From assembly GCA_016713405.1 (NCBI GenBank), contig JADJPF010000013.1, positions 1-64,000 on the forward strand: 64,000 nucleotides of DNA, written 5' to 3'. The notes below the pieces were generated by a model that was not told the origin of the DNA, ran no database searches, and worked only from the letters and a program-made list of their open reading frames with translations. Shown in pieces: positions 1 through 9,121 of the stretch. The stretch's first letter is position 1. Each line of letters starts with the position of its first letter. The DNA is from Blastocatellia bacterium (GTDB taxonomy: Bacteria; Acidobacteriota; Blastocatellia; Chloracidobacteriales; JADJPF01). The position numbers and the translations under genes are program-made.

Positions 1-647
1 TTTTTCTGTTGGGAGTAAAATTTCTGTTATGACTTCGTTACTAGCTAAATGATATTTTTCTATCCCATCCAGGATAAAGAAATCTTTTAGTGCAACGGTT
101 CGTTCTCCATTTGGCCCACAATTTTTAAGCTAGCATCCAAGCTTAATAAGGCTGGTGCAGTGTCGCCAGAATAAGCTGCCCAACAATATTTACCGCCTGG
201 AGCTACATGGCAAATATCTCCATCTTTTTTTAAGCAAAAATTACAGGATTTTCGCCAAAAATATGATTGATTGTACCAATGACAACGTGTGTCTAAACAA
301 ATGTTGCCGCCAAGAGTCGCCATATTACGAATATTTGGCCCAGCCACCACACTAGCTGCACTAGCTAAAACCGGATATTTAGCTTTAATTTCAGTATTTT
401 TAGCAACTTCTGATAATGTAGTTAATGCTCCAATAGTTAAACCTTCGGAAGTTTGCTTAACTCCATGTAAATCTTTAATTGCTTTAATATCAAGCACATA
501 TTCTGGTGCAAAAAGTCGATTACGTAAATTTATTACAAGGTCACTGCCACCAGCTAAAACCTGTAAATCACTATGTTTAGCAAGTAAATCTATTGTTTGG
601 GGAATAGTTTCTGGTTGCAGCACTGTAAATTGTGGCATCGTGATCAT
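1..647 (-). CDS. hcrB: 4-hydroxybenzoyl-CoA reductase-type FAD subunit (beta), partial, frameshifted
   Basis: FAD-binding subunit of a molybdenum hydroxylase of the xanthine dehydrogenase family. The motifs LAGGSDLV and GPNIRNMATLGGNI are the flavin-binding signatures. After them comes a Cys-rich insert with four well-placed cysteines (in TRCHW, KSCNFC, GDICH and KYCWAA). In this superfamily such an insert is known from 4-hydroxybenzoyl-CoA reductase beta subunits, where it holds an extra [4Fe-4S] cluster, so this type is preferred over generic CO or xanthine dehydrogenase. The start overlaps the stop of the Mo subunit (ATGA), implying translational coupling; an internal ATG lies at 638. The frame stops at 87, but the -1 frame continues the family sequence (CGPNGERTVALKDFF) to the window edge. 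The break lies at the A/T run near 121-126 and may be a sequencing error. The C-terminus is outside the window. Confidence 0.8.
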
Positions 648-2968
648 AGATTTTTTCCTGTCTTCTTTTTATTTAACTCTTTTAAGATTTTTTCTGGTGT
701 AATTGGTAGCGAAGTAATCCAAACACCTACAGCATCATAAACAGCATTAGCAATTGCAGGAATTACACCTGCTAACGAACCTTCGCCAGCTTCTTTGGCC
801 CCAAAAGGCCCTTCAGGATCAATACTTTCTACAATAATTGTTTCAATTTCTGGAGACTCAATTGCTCCAGGGCTTTTATATTCAAGCAGGGAAGGATTAA
901 GTGTTAAGCCTTCAGAGGTAAAAATTTGTTCTTCTTGTAAAGCTTGGCCTAAACCCATCCATACCGAGCCTTCAACTTGACCTTCAACCGCAAGAGGGTT
1001 TAATGCTCGACCACAATCATGCGCTACCCAAATTTTATTTACTCTAACTTGCCCGGTTTCAGGGTCAACGCTAACATCTGCAACACTAGCACTATAGCTA
1101 TAAGCCACGCCTGGCCCAACGCCAGCACCCTTAAACCGTCCTCCTTGCGATTCTGGAGGCGGTGTATAAGCTCCTTTTCCAATTACTGTTCCGCCATGCT
1201 CTAATGCAGCAATTAAAGCTTCACGAAAAGCTACTGAGCGTTCCGGGTCATATTCAACATAAATGCGTTCATTTTTACAAATTAAATGTTCTGGTGATTC
1301 TCCTAAAACCTCTGCTGCATGACGCAGCAATTGATTTTTAACATCACGAGCAGCAAAAAGCGCGGCATTACCAGCCATAAAAGTTACACGGCTAGAATAA
1401 CTGCCTAAATCAACAGGAGTAATATCACTATCTGCGGCAATTACTCGAACTCTTTCTAGTGGTAGCCCTAATTCTTCTGCAACTATTTGAGCTTGAACAG
1501 TTTCCGTCCCTTGTCCAATTTCGGCTGTACCTGTAAAAACAGAAACTCCGCCATCAATATCTATTTTAATGCTGACATTTGAATGAGGCATTTTTCCACG
1601 TACAATTGAATTTGCTGCACCAGAAACATAATGACTTCCACCCATACCAATGCCACGGCCAAAAGGCATTTTTCCATGTTTTTCTGTCCAGTTGGCATGC
1701 TCCATAGCTTTTTCAACACATTCTTTATATCCATAAGAAGTAACACGTAAATCATTGACTGTCTTGGTATTTGGTTTAAGCATATTTTTTAGTCTTACTT
1801 CTGCTGGATCTAGTCCTAAACCTTCAGCCAACCGATCCATCATTACTTCAAAAGAGTAGCGGACGTTAACCGTTCCATGTCCACGCATTGGGCCACAAGC
1901 AGGTTTATTAGTTACTACTCGGTAGCCATCAAACTTAATATTATCAATATCATAGAGTGCCGCAATTAACGCGCCTGAGTAAAGAATTGTGACAACACCA
2001 TAACTACAAAAAGCTCCGCCATCCTGAATAGTTTTGACATAAACACCAGTTATTTTTCCGTCTTTACGCATTCCTAGCTTGATATGCACAAATTGATCTG
2101 GACGACCTCTATGAGCATAAAAAACTTCTTCACGAGTGAATGTAATTTTGACTGGTTTTCCTGTTAATTTAGAAAGTAGTGACGAACAAACATCACAAGA
2201 AAAAGTTTCACTCTTGCCGCCAAACCCACCACCAACAAAGGGTTTAATTACACGCACTTTGCTTGGGTGCATTTGCAAAGCTTTAGCTAAACCACGATGT
2301 ACATAATGAGGCGTTTGTGTAGATGTCCAAACTGTTAATTTTCCATTAGCTTCATAATTTGCTACCGCGCAATGAGGTTCCATTGCGGCATGAGTTATGC
2401 GAGGAAACTTAAAATCATCTTCTAAAACTAAATCAGATTCTGCAAAGGCTTTTTCTATATCGCCAAAGCTATGATGATATTTTTTCTCAATATTGCCAGG
2501 GCGGTCATTATGAATTAGCACATCTTTAGCCGCCATAGCTGCTTCTGCATTAAGATAAGCTGGTAAAAGCTCATACTCAACGTCAATTAAATTAATTGCT
2601 TGTTCGGCTATTTCTTCGGTAATTGCAGCTAGTGCAGCAACTTCCTGACCAACATAAATTACTTTATCAACTGCTAAGGCTGTTTCATCTTGACCTATTG
2701 GCAAAATACCATATTTAACCGGCGTGTCTTTACCAGTGATAATAGCTTTAACACCTGGCAATGCTAATGCGCGGCTAGTATCTATTTTAACAATTCGAGC
2801 ATGTGCATGAGGGCTTCGCAAAATCTTTCCATAAAGCATACCTGGCAATTTAATATCATCAGCATAAATAGCTGTTCCTATCACTTTAGGCACACCGTCA
2901 ATCATTGGTGCAGATTTGCCGATAACAGAAAAGTCTGTTTTATTACTATTTTGATATTCTTTACTCAT
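644..2968 (-). CDS. hcrA: Molybdopterin-binding subunit (alpha) of 4-hydroxybenzoyl-CoA reductase-like enzyme
   Basis: Large molybdenum cofactor subunit, about 774 residues. Visible features are the N-terminal a/b-hammerhead region (PGMLYGKILRSPHAHARI), the cofactor motif GGGFGGKSET, a GPMRGHG segment, and the C-terminal PFGAKEAGEGS loop whose Glu is the expected active-site base of the family. An in-frame ATG at 2998 is possible, but the ATG at 2968 has AAGGA eight bases upstream and leaves 13 bases after the preceding 2Fe-2S gene, so it is preferred. It forms an operon gamma-alpha-beta with its neighbours. Expected role is reductive removal of a phenolic hydroxyl from an aromatic CoA thioester. 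The substrate is inferred from the Cys insert in the flavoprotein subunit; an aldehyde or purine hydroxylase is the alternative. Confidence 0.85.
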   Translation of the reverse strand: MSKEYQNSNKTDFSVIGKSAPMIDGVPKVIGTAIYADDIKLPGMLYGKILRSPHAHARIVKIDTSRALALPGVKAIITGKDTPVKYGILPIGQDETALAVDKVIYVGQEVAALAAITEEIAEQAINLIDVEYELLPAYLNAEAAMAAKDVLIHNDRPGNIEKKYHHSFGDIEKAFAESDLVLEDDFKFPRITHAAMEPHCAVANYEANGKLTVWTSTQTPHYVHRGLAKALQMHPSKVRVIKPFVGGGFGGKSETFSCDVCSSLLSKLTGKPVKITFTREEVFYAHRGRPDQFVHIKLGMRKDGKITGVYVKTIQDGGAFCSYGVVTILYSGALIAALYDIDNIKFDGYRVVTNKPACGPMRGHGTVNVRYSFEVMMDRLAEGLGLDPAEVRLKNMLKPNTKTVNDLRVTSYGYKECVEKAMEHANWTEKHGKMPFGRGIGMGGSHYVSGAANSIVRGKMPHSNVSIKIDIDGGVSVFTGTAEIGQGTETVQAQIVAEELGLPLERVRVIAADSDITPVDLGSYSSRVTFMAGNAALFAARDVKNQLLRHAAEVLGESPEHLICKNERIYVEYDPERSVAFREALIAALEHGGTVIGKGAYTPPPESQGGRFKGAGVGPGVAYSYSASVADVSVDPETGQVRVNKIWVAHDCGRALNPLAVEGQVEGSVWMGLGQALQEEQIFTSEGLTLNPSLLEYKSPGAIESPEIETIIVESIDPEGPFGAKEAGEGSLAGVIPAIANAVYDAVGVWITSLPITPEKILKELNKKKTGKNL

Positions 2969-2981
2969 AAGGTTATTCCTT

Positions 2982-3500
2982 TTATGCAAAAAACGCATCT
3001 ATGGGTTCAGGCTTGGTTATATTTTCTATAAATTCTGGATATGTAGCCGCTTGTTGTACTGCTTTAATAATTTTGGTGTAACCTGTGCAGCGACATAAAT
3101 TATTTGAAATAGCTTCTCGAATCTCTGTTTCTGTAGGGTTAGGATTATTTGTTAACAATGCTTTTACACTCATTATCATGCCAGGTGTACAGTAACCGCA
3201 TTGCATTCCGCCTTCAGTACAAAATGCTGATTGAACTCGATTAAGCTGATTATTTTGTGCTAAACCTTCAATAGTAGTAATTTCTTGTTTTTGATGACAA
3301 ACCGCTAACATCATACAAGAAAGCACTGGCTGACCATTGACTAACACAGTACAAGCCCCACAATCACCATCATCACAACCATGTTTTGTGCCTGTTAATG
3401 AAAGATCTTCGCGGATTGCATCCATCAAACTGCGGTTAGCAGGGACAGCTATTTGCTGGACTTCTCCATTGATATGAAGTGTTATTAATTGTTTTTCCAT
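2982..3500 (-). CDS. hcrC: (2Fe-2S) subunit (gamma) of the same molybdenum hydroxylase
   Basis: Small iron-sulfur subunit, about 172 residues from the ATG at 3500, which has AAGG nine bases upstream; an upstream in-frame start at 3533 adds only a poor 11-residue leader. The N-terminal plant-type ferredoxin domain has GCDDGDCGACTV plus a later Cys (VLSCMM). The C-terminal four-helix domain carries GGMQCGYCTPGMIMS and NLCRCTGY, the two Cys pairs of the second 2Fe-2S cluster next to molybdopterin. It passes electrons between Mo and FAD. It is the first gene of a three-gene operon. Confidence 0.9.
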   Translation of the reverse strand: MEKQLITLHINGEVQQIAVPANRSLMDAIREDLSLTGTKHGCDDGDCGACTVLVNGQPVLSCMMLAVCHQKQEITTIEGLAQNNQLNRVQSAFCTEGGMQCGYCTPGMIMSVKALLTNNPNPTETEIREAISNNLCRCTGYTKIIKAVQQAATYPEFIENITKPEPIDAFFA

Positions 3501-3540
3501 GAAATAAAACCTTATATAAAATTTAGTGTGCAATATAAAG

Positions 3541-3743
3541 TTTCTAATTTAATATCTTGAGACGTTAGGGTCAATCAAACAAAACCAAGTATAAGGATTT
3601 CTAATAATTTAATCTAAAAAGAAAAGTGACCAAGGATAGAATTAAAAGTAACTATAAGCCAATAGGATTTTATTAAAGTAAAAAATAGTTCCCACTTAAG
3701 CATAATAAAGTAGTTAAATTAGTTGATCATAGGAAAAGTTAAT
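3541..3743. other. Intergenic region between divergent hcr operon and secreted unknown gene
   Basis: About 200 AT-rich bases that must hold promoters for both divergent units. No convincing -35/-10 pair, hairpin or repeat stands out. Confidence 0.5.
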
Positions 3744-4637
3744 ATGAAAAAAATAAACTATGTAATGTGCATAATTTTTTTTCTAATTCTGCATTTTGGT
3801 TTGGAGAATGTTTTAGCACAACAACGAAAAGTCCTTTATTTTGGAGGCACTCAAAGCCCTTCTCCAGAATTACAAGAAATTGTGGATGATCTTTGTAATA
3901 CACGAACTTCACAAATTCCTTACAACAATCTTCCTAAGCAAACTAAATATTTTGTCCGTATAGGGGAGCGTGATTATTGCGTAAACTTTAATCCAGAAAA
4001 TAAAAGCTATAGATTAAACAATTTAGCTAAGCTAGGCACAACGCCATTTGTTTTTATAACAACACCAGAAAGCATATATGGACGTTCTTTGCTAGAGATT
4101 TATCAAGATATAGGTTATGAAGCTGAAGAAATAATTAGCTATCAAAGAGGAAAAGATATGGTAGCAATCATATTTCGTTACCCAGATGAATATAGTTTTT
4201 TAGAAGAGAAAAACGCTAAACTTCCCATTAAATGGGCAGAAAGCGTCTATATTCCTACTTGGCAAAATATGTTTTCTTTATTTTCAATGCTTGCACTAGA
4301 TAAAGAGAACCCTTTAGCTTTAGACGATGAGACAAAACACTTTATAGTAAGTTTTACTGATAAAGGGAAACAAAGGGTTGAAAAAACAAACTATGGAAAA
4401 TTAAAAGAATTACAAGGCGACGACTGGCGATATAGAGACTTATTACAAAAAAAAATGTCTGTGTTTAAGCATTTTCGAGGTAATGGAAGAACTCAAAACG
4501 AAGTATTTGATCATGAAGGTACAAAAGGCTTAGGTTTACCTGAATTTGTTGGCCCAAATTTAATCTTACAACGACTTCCTGAAATAGCAGTTGTTGATTT
4601 AGGGCAACTTATTATTGCTGATACATATAGCCATTGA
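3744..4637 (+). CDS. Secreted protein of unknown function
   Basis: About 297 residues from the ATG at 3744, which has AGGA nine bases upstream; the upstream start at 3723 is less likely because it precedes the signal peptide. The N-terminus KKINYVMCIIFFLILHFGL then LAQQ looks like a cleavable signal peptide, so the protein is exported. The mature part is soluble, mixed in charge, with no transmembrane helix, repeat or catalytic motif I recognise. It stands 45 bases before a formylglycine-generating-enzyme-like gene on the same strand and is probably co-transcribed. The function is unknown. Confidence 0.75.
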   Translation: MKKINYVMCIIFFLILHFGLENVLAQQRKVLYFGGTQSPSPELQEIVDDLCNTRTSQIPYNNLPKQTKYFVRIGERDYCVNFNPENKSYRLNNLAKLGTTPFVFITTPESIYGRSLLEIYQDIGYEAEEIISYQRGKDMVAIIFRYPDEYSFLEEKNAKLPIKWAESVYIPTWQNMFSLFSMLALDKENPLALDDETKHFIVSFTDKGKQRVEKTNYGKLKELQGDDWRYRDLLQKKMSVFKHFRGNGRTQNEVFDHEGTKGLGLPEFVGPNLILQRLPEIAVVDLGQLIIADTYSH

Positions 4638-4682
4638 TTTACTCTTTTTTGCTTTCGTATTTAGTATTAAAAAAGGTAGCTT

Positions 4683-5396
4683 ATGAATCAAATAGATGAT
4701 GCTTTTGTAGCAGGACAATTAATGCCCTTAGATCCTGACTGGGGGCAAATAACAGCAGGATTTGTTTATATTCCTAAAGGTGAGTTTATGATGGGTTCTG
4801 AAAGCAGTGATTGGGAAAAACCTGTTCATAAGGTAATAATAAGTAAAAGTTTTGAGATGTGCAGATATCAAATTACACAACAACAATGGCAAGCCGTTAT
4901 GGGTAAAAATCCGAGTAAGTTTAGAGGCGATAATTTGCCAGTAGAAACGGTAAGTTGGTTAGATGTGCAGAAGTTTATAACTAAGCTCAATGCTAAAAGT
5001 AATAAATACGTTTATGCTTTGCCTACAGAAGCACAATGGGAATATGCTTGTAGGGCTGGTATTACCGAGGACTATCTAGGTAATTTAGATGATATAGCCT
5101 GGTATCGTGAAAATTCTGCTAGCACAACGCATCCAGTAGGAGAAAAGCTTCCTAATTCATGGGGAATCTATGATTGTCAGGGCAATGTATGGGAGTGGTG
5201 TTTGGATTGGTATGGAGATTACCCAAATGAAGAAATAATAGATCCCGTAGGTGCTAGTTTAGGGTCATATCGTGTTATTCGTGGAGGCAGTTGCATAAGC
5301 CTTCCTGCTCGTTGTCGCTTGGCATCTCGTTATATAAACCTGCCTGCTGACCACTATTTCACTATAGGTTTTCGCCTTGTGCGAAACATCAAATAA
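4683..5396 (+). CDS. Formylglycine-generating-enzyme-like (SUMF1/FGE-sulfatase domain) protein
   Basis: 237 residues, essentially one SUMF1 domain. Diagnostic stretches run in order: FVYIPKGEFMMGSE, the YQITQQQWQAVMG segment, LPVETVSWLDVQKF, LPTEAQWEYACRAG, GNVWEWCLDWYGDY and the C-terminal VIRGGSC. No signal peptide is visible, so it is probably cytoplasmic. The family includes true formylglycine-generating enzymes for sulfatases, but also many proteins with other roles such as EgtB-like or serine/threonine-kinase-linked types. No sulfatase is present nearby. The gene follows the secreted unknown gene, hinting at a shared function. Confidence 0.85.
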   Translation: MNQIDDAFVAGQLMPLDPDWGQITAGFVYIPKGEFMMGSESSDWEKPVHKVIISKSFEMCRYQITQQQWQAVMGKNPSKFRGDNLPVETVSWLDVQKFITKLNAKSNKYVYALPTEAQWEYACRAGITEDYLGNLDDIAWYRENSASTTHPVGEKLPNSWGIYDCQGNVWEWCLDWYGDYPNEEIIDPVGASLGSYRVIRGGSCISLPARCRLASRYINLPADHYFTIGFRLVRNIK

Positions 5397-7195
5397 GTCA
5401 AATTAGCTAAGTAAAAAAGTTTGTTTAGTAACAATGAGTTGAGCCAAAGCTTAAATTTTGATAATAACCATTGACACAAGGTTTTAAATCCTCCCGTTAA
5501 GCAAACTCAACATTAGGAGATTAAATGCTTTCACCGCAACTGCGTCGCAAGATTTTTGATCTTTGGACTAAGCTTTGGTCAAGTGGAATGACTAACCCGC
5601 TTACATCTATTGAGCAAATAACTTACCTACTTTTTATAAAACAAATGGAAAAAGTAGACAGTGACCGACAAAAGCCGGTAAAGCTCAATTTATGGCTCTC
5701 GGAGCAATTGTAATCTGCCTCATTATTCTAATGTTGCTGATAATCTTACTTGTTTAGGACATAAGAAAATTGCCGATGGTCTTATATCAAAGAAAATCCA
5801 GATCCTAACCATTTAAGCCAATATATATTTCCTTGGCTACGAGAACTTGAAAATATACTTAAAGAAACGAAATAATGATTATGGGCTAAGAAAAACTACT
5901 AGATATATGGAAGATGCCTATTTTCAATTTCCCCATATAAAAGACACTTTAGTTGCTACCATTTCTACACTTGACGAGCTTTTCCAAAATGTAAGGAGAA
6001 CACACAACTAGCGACGATATAATGGGAGATATTTTGAGTACCTGTTAGATGAGATACAAACATCTGGTAAAATGGGCAATTTCGCACCCCTAGACATATT
6101 ACCCGCTTTATAGTGCAACTGCGATCCTAAACCAGGTCAGCGAATACTTGACCCAGCAGCAGGAACTTTGCGGATTTTTAATTAATACTATTCAACATAT
6201 CTTACAGGAAAATACTGCCCAGAAAATCTACGTTTAGAATGGGATGGCACTGCCTATCGTTTAGATGGAAAACTGCTTAGTCAAACTGAAAGGATAAACT
6301 CTTTGATAGACAGTATTTTCTGGCTACGACAATGATCGAACTATGGTAAGAATAGGTTGGATGAATATGGTCTTGCATGGTGTAGACAATCCAATCATTG
6401 AACGCCAAGACCCTTTAAGCAAAGGTTCAGAAAAATTTCCTACACTTCTAAGTAATCATTATGACTTAGTAATGGCTAATCCTCCTTACACTGGTACGGT
6501 AGATAAAGGAGATTTACATCAAACCCGTTTCCTACTAAACCAACTAGCAGTGTTGAAAATGCCGAACCAATTACAACCAAGTGAATTACTTTTTGTTTGG
6601 CTAATGCTAGATGTTTTAGCCGTTGGAGTCGTGCAGCAGTAATTGTTCCTGAAGGGCTTTTATTTAATTCATCTAAAGCGCACGTAGAACTTCGTCGCCA
6701 ATTATTGTTTGAAAATAACTTAGAGGCTGTAATTTCTCTACCTGGGAACATTTCAGCCTTATACAGGTGTAAAAACTTCAATTTTAATATTTCAAAAAAT
6801 AGGTCGTAAGCTAGCCTTTGGTGAACAACCTCGGACGGAAAAAGTTTGGTTTTATGAAGTTGCGGCTGATGGTTTTACGCTAGATGCTAAACGCAACCCA
6901 AAAGCAGAACCAATGATCTTGGGATGCAATAGACAAATGGCCTGACAAAACTGTTGGTAGTCTTGATTATTACCAACCAACATTTTACCAACAAAGATGG
7001 CGTTTAGTTGATGATGAGACTATTAAAGTTTTTCCTGAATTAATAACAAAAAGAAAAATAGGGTTCGTAGCATTCATAAGGTTATTTAAGGAACTAGCGG
7101 AAAACCCTGATGAAGCAACAGCACAAATTATAGAAGCACAACAGTCACAAATCTTAGAGTTATACAAGCAAGATAAAAATATAACGGGCTTTTTT

Positions 7196-7222
7196 GGTGG
7201 TGTCCCTCAGTTGAAGTGATGA
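7196..7222 (+). repeat. Left terminal inverted repeat of the IS1-family element
   Basis: 27 bp identical to the reverse complement of 8465-8491. It starts GGTGGTG at the outer end, as in IS1-type termini. Confidence 0.9.
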
Positions 7223-7283
7223 ATAAGCAGAAAGCAAGATATAACCTCAGATAAGTAGAAACTATAAAATCACTGAGGTTATA

Positions 7284-8480
7284 ATGAATTGGGAAACGTT
7301 GTATTGTCCAAATAATAGCTGCAAGTACTATGGAAAACGGTTTGAACAAGGTTTAATGGTAAAAGATGGAAGCAGTCACGGAATCAAGCGAGCATTATGT
7401 CGTGGCTGCGGAAGGAAAATAGCAATGACTTACGCCACAGCATACTTTGATATGGAGGCAGAACCAGCTATTTTCGAGATGGCAGTGCGAGCATTGGCGG
7501 AAGGAAATTCCATTCGCAGTAGAGCGCGGATTGTGCAAGTGGACAAAGATACAGTATGTGATTGGTTGAACAGAGCAGCCAAGCAAAGCCGTTTAGTAAC
7601 GCTATACCACTGGCAAAATCTTCACATAAGTGAATGTCAGTTAGACGAGTTATGGAGTTTTGTACATACCAAAGAACAACATCTTGAAAGTGCAAAACTT
7701 ATGTGTGAAAGCTACGGAGATGCCTGGGTGTGGATAGCATTTGCTCCTCTTTGGCGACTAGTTGTAGCATTTGTGGTTGGTAAACGAACGCAAGAACAAG
7801 CTGACCTACTATTAGCAAGAGTTCGTGCTGTTAGTAATGAGCATGTCCCTTTTTTTACAAGTGATCAATGGGGTGCATATGATGAGGCACTATTAAAAGT
7901 GTATGGAGAATGGTATCAACCTCAAAGGCAAGGTAAGAGAGGGCACTACCCATTACCACAACTTCGTCCAACTCCGAGCCTTTTATATGCCCAAGTTGTA
8001 AAGCGGCGAGAACAAGGACGAGTTGTTGAAGTAACACGCAAAATTATCTTTGGAGATGAGGAATCTATAAAGAGCAAGCTTGATGATTCTTCAAACAGCA
8101 CAACTATCAATACTAGTTTTGTTGAGCGAGATAATTTGACTTGGAGAGAGCGCAACCGCCGATTGACACGCAAAACTACAGGGTTTTCTAAAGATTTAAC
8201 ATGGATGGAAAAACAGTTCTGGCTATCTATGGCTTATTACCATTTTTGTTTGCCTCATAAGAGTTTACGCCAAAAACTGCCCCAATTAAAACCGACCAGA
8301 GGTAACGGTAGCCCTCAAAAGTGGAAACAAGTTACTCCTGCTATGGCTGCCGGCATGACCGATCATATTTGGACAACTTCTGAATTGCTTGGCTATCGTG
8401 TGCCTGCAACCTTTTTAGATACTTTGAGTACAATTCAACATTTGTTTCCTGAATTTGATAGTTCTCATCACTTCAACTGA
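7284..8480 (+). CDS. IS1-family DDE transposase, single-ORF type
   Basis: 398 residues in one frame. The N-terminus has an InsA-like zinc finger (CPNNSC then CRGCGRK) and a helix-turn-helix (SIRSRARIVQVDKDTVCDWL). The C-terminal catalytic part has QLDELWSF (first Asp), FTSDQWGAYDE (second Asp) and FVERDNLTWRERNRRLTRKT (Glu and the basic tail typical of IS1 InsB). Classical IS1 makes its transposase by programmed frameshifting between insA and insB; here both halves are already fused. The last codons reach into the right terminal repeat, which supplies the stop. Confidence 0.9.
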   Translation: MNWETLYCPNNSCKYYGKRFEQGLMVKDGSSHGIKRALCRGCGRKIAMTYATAYFDMEAEPAIFEMAVRALAEGNSIRSRARIVQVDKDTVCDWLNRAAKQSRLVTLYHWQNLHISECQLDELWSFVHTKEQHLESAKLMCESYGDAWVWIAFAPLWRLVVAFVVGKRTQEQADLLLARVRAVSNEHVPFFTSDQWGAYDEALLKVYGEWYQPQRQGKRGHYPLPQLRPTPSLLYAQVVKRREQGRVVEVTRKIIFGDEESIKSKLDDSSNSTTINTSFVERDNLTWRERNRRLTRKTTGFSKDLTWMEKQFWLSMAYYHFCLPHKSLRQKLPQLKPTRGNGSPQKWKQVTPAMAAGMTDHIWTTSELLGYRVPATFLDTLSTIQHLFPEFDSSHHFN

Positions 8481-8491
8481 GGGACACCACC
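8465..8491 (-). repeat. Right terminal inverted repeat of the IS1-family element
   Basis: 27-bp exact inverted complement of 7196-7222. It overlaps the 3' end of the transposase gene. Confidence 0.9.
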
Positions 8492-9121
8492 AATTTTTAA
8501 TGCTGCAATAAATGAAATGTTAGTAAGTGAGGGCAAAGATTTTCCAGCTTTTGCTCGCAAAGCACTACAGCCTTTGCTCAAGGAAGCTAGCGAGGTTAGC
8601 GAGGTTTCAGACAATAGCGAAGTTGTAAAGCTAACAAATGAGCAAATCCAAGAAAAAGTAAGACAAATTGTAAAGGAATTTGCCAAACTAGATGGTTATA
8701 CTGTTAATTTGCGTACAGTTAAATTGAATGAACCTAAAAATGCTTTAGATGAAACTAAAAGTTGGTTTGCACCTGTACGAGTTTTTGCACATCGAGACGA
8801 TTGGCAAAGTGCTGACGGCAAAGTCAAGGGTAGCCACGATGAAGTAGGCCGAGTTCGTTTAGAATACCTAGCAGATCCAAGCATTTACAACAAAAATAAA
8901 GATGGTGTCAGTGATGGCACAATGATAACAGAATATCTAGCGTCTGATAGTAATTGCATTGAATTAAATAATTTCAATCTTTCTGCTGCGCGTTATAAAC
9001 CTTTTGTTGTTAAAAAAGATGACCATGAAGCACCAGCAAAAATCATTCGAGAGCTACAAGCCCTAGAAACCCGCATCCAAGACGGTTTAAGCAAGTTATT
9101 AACAATGGTGGAGGATGTGGA

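Larger units (their letters stand above)
7196..8491 (+). mobile_element. IS1-family insertion sequence with perfect 27-bp terminal inverted repeats
   Basis: The ends at 7196-7222 and 8465-8491 are exact inverted complements over 27 bp, beginning GGTGGTGTCCCTCAG. The match extends to 29 bp if the flanking TT/AA at 7194-7195 and 8492-8493 are counted. One transposase gene fills the interior. The flanks are T-rich (tttt on the left, ttttt on the right), so a target duplication cannot be defined with confidence. Intact ends and an intact transposase suggest a recent arrival, in contrast with the decayed host gene. Confidence 0.9.
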
